Below, piece after piece: positions 6,561 through 6,562 of a stretch of DNA of 6,562 nucleotides. The position numbers were made by a program, and so were the translations under genes. Below the pieces are notes generated by a model. The model did no database searches and had not been told where the DNA came from. It saw nothing but the letters and a program-made list of their open reading frames with translations. Source of the stretch: Mariprofundaceae bacterium (GTDB lineage: Bacteria > Pseudomonadota > Zetaproteobacteria > Mariprofundales > Mariprofundaceae); NCBI GenBank assembly GCA_030950865.1, contig JAUZQR010000286.1, positions 1-6,562 of the forward strand, given 5' to 3'. Within the stretch, counting starts at the first letter, position 1. Each line of letters begins with the position of its first letter.

Positions 6561-6562
6561 GT

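Noticed and set aside
1..6562. CRISPR array, tRNA, insertion sequence or defence module
   Set aside because: I saw no regular direct repeats with spacers, no tRNA cloverleaf blocks, and no transposase, integrase or nuclease motifs on either strand.

Overview
The window reads as ordinary proteobacterial chromosome of moderate GC. It probably comes from the gamma/beta side or a relative such as a zetaproteobacterium. The evidence is an SspB with the C-terminal LRVVK tail, an AroG-type DAHP synthase, a UvrD with the C-terminal Tudor-like domain, a YfgD-type ArsC and a class A RNase P RNA. The species cannot be named from the sequence alone.

Layout: bases 1 to about 138 are a GC-rich (about 69%) internal piece of an apparent B12-binding radical SAM gene. 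It stops abruptly at the stop codon of sspB and looks foreign to the rest. Reading leftward on the minus strand, the order is rnpB (1756-2128), a sigma70-like promoter, aroG (603-1670) and sspB (139-606). The last two overlap by four bases in an ATGA junction. Reading rightward from a 96-base divergent gap are a CLC chloride transporter/channel with two CBS domains (2225-4018), uvrD (overlapping it by 8 bases) and, after a 105-base gap, arsC/yfgD (6216-6560).

The genes do not form one pathway. They cover RNA processing (rnpB), entry to aromatic amino acid synthesis (aroG), delivery of ssrA-tagged proteins to ClpXP (sspB), anion transport (CLC), DNA repair (uvrD) and a thiol-dependent oxidoreductase (arsC). 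aroG-sspB and CLC-uvrD are each probably co-transcribed, as judged by their overlaps.

I see no mobile element, CRISPR array, tRNA or defence system, and no convincing new system. The items most worth a second look are the composition break at the left edge (probable assembly chimera or contig-end artefact), the atypical ion-pathway residues of the CLC protein, and the placement of sspB behind aroG. No gene-free stretch exceeds 300 bases once rnpB is recognised.
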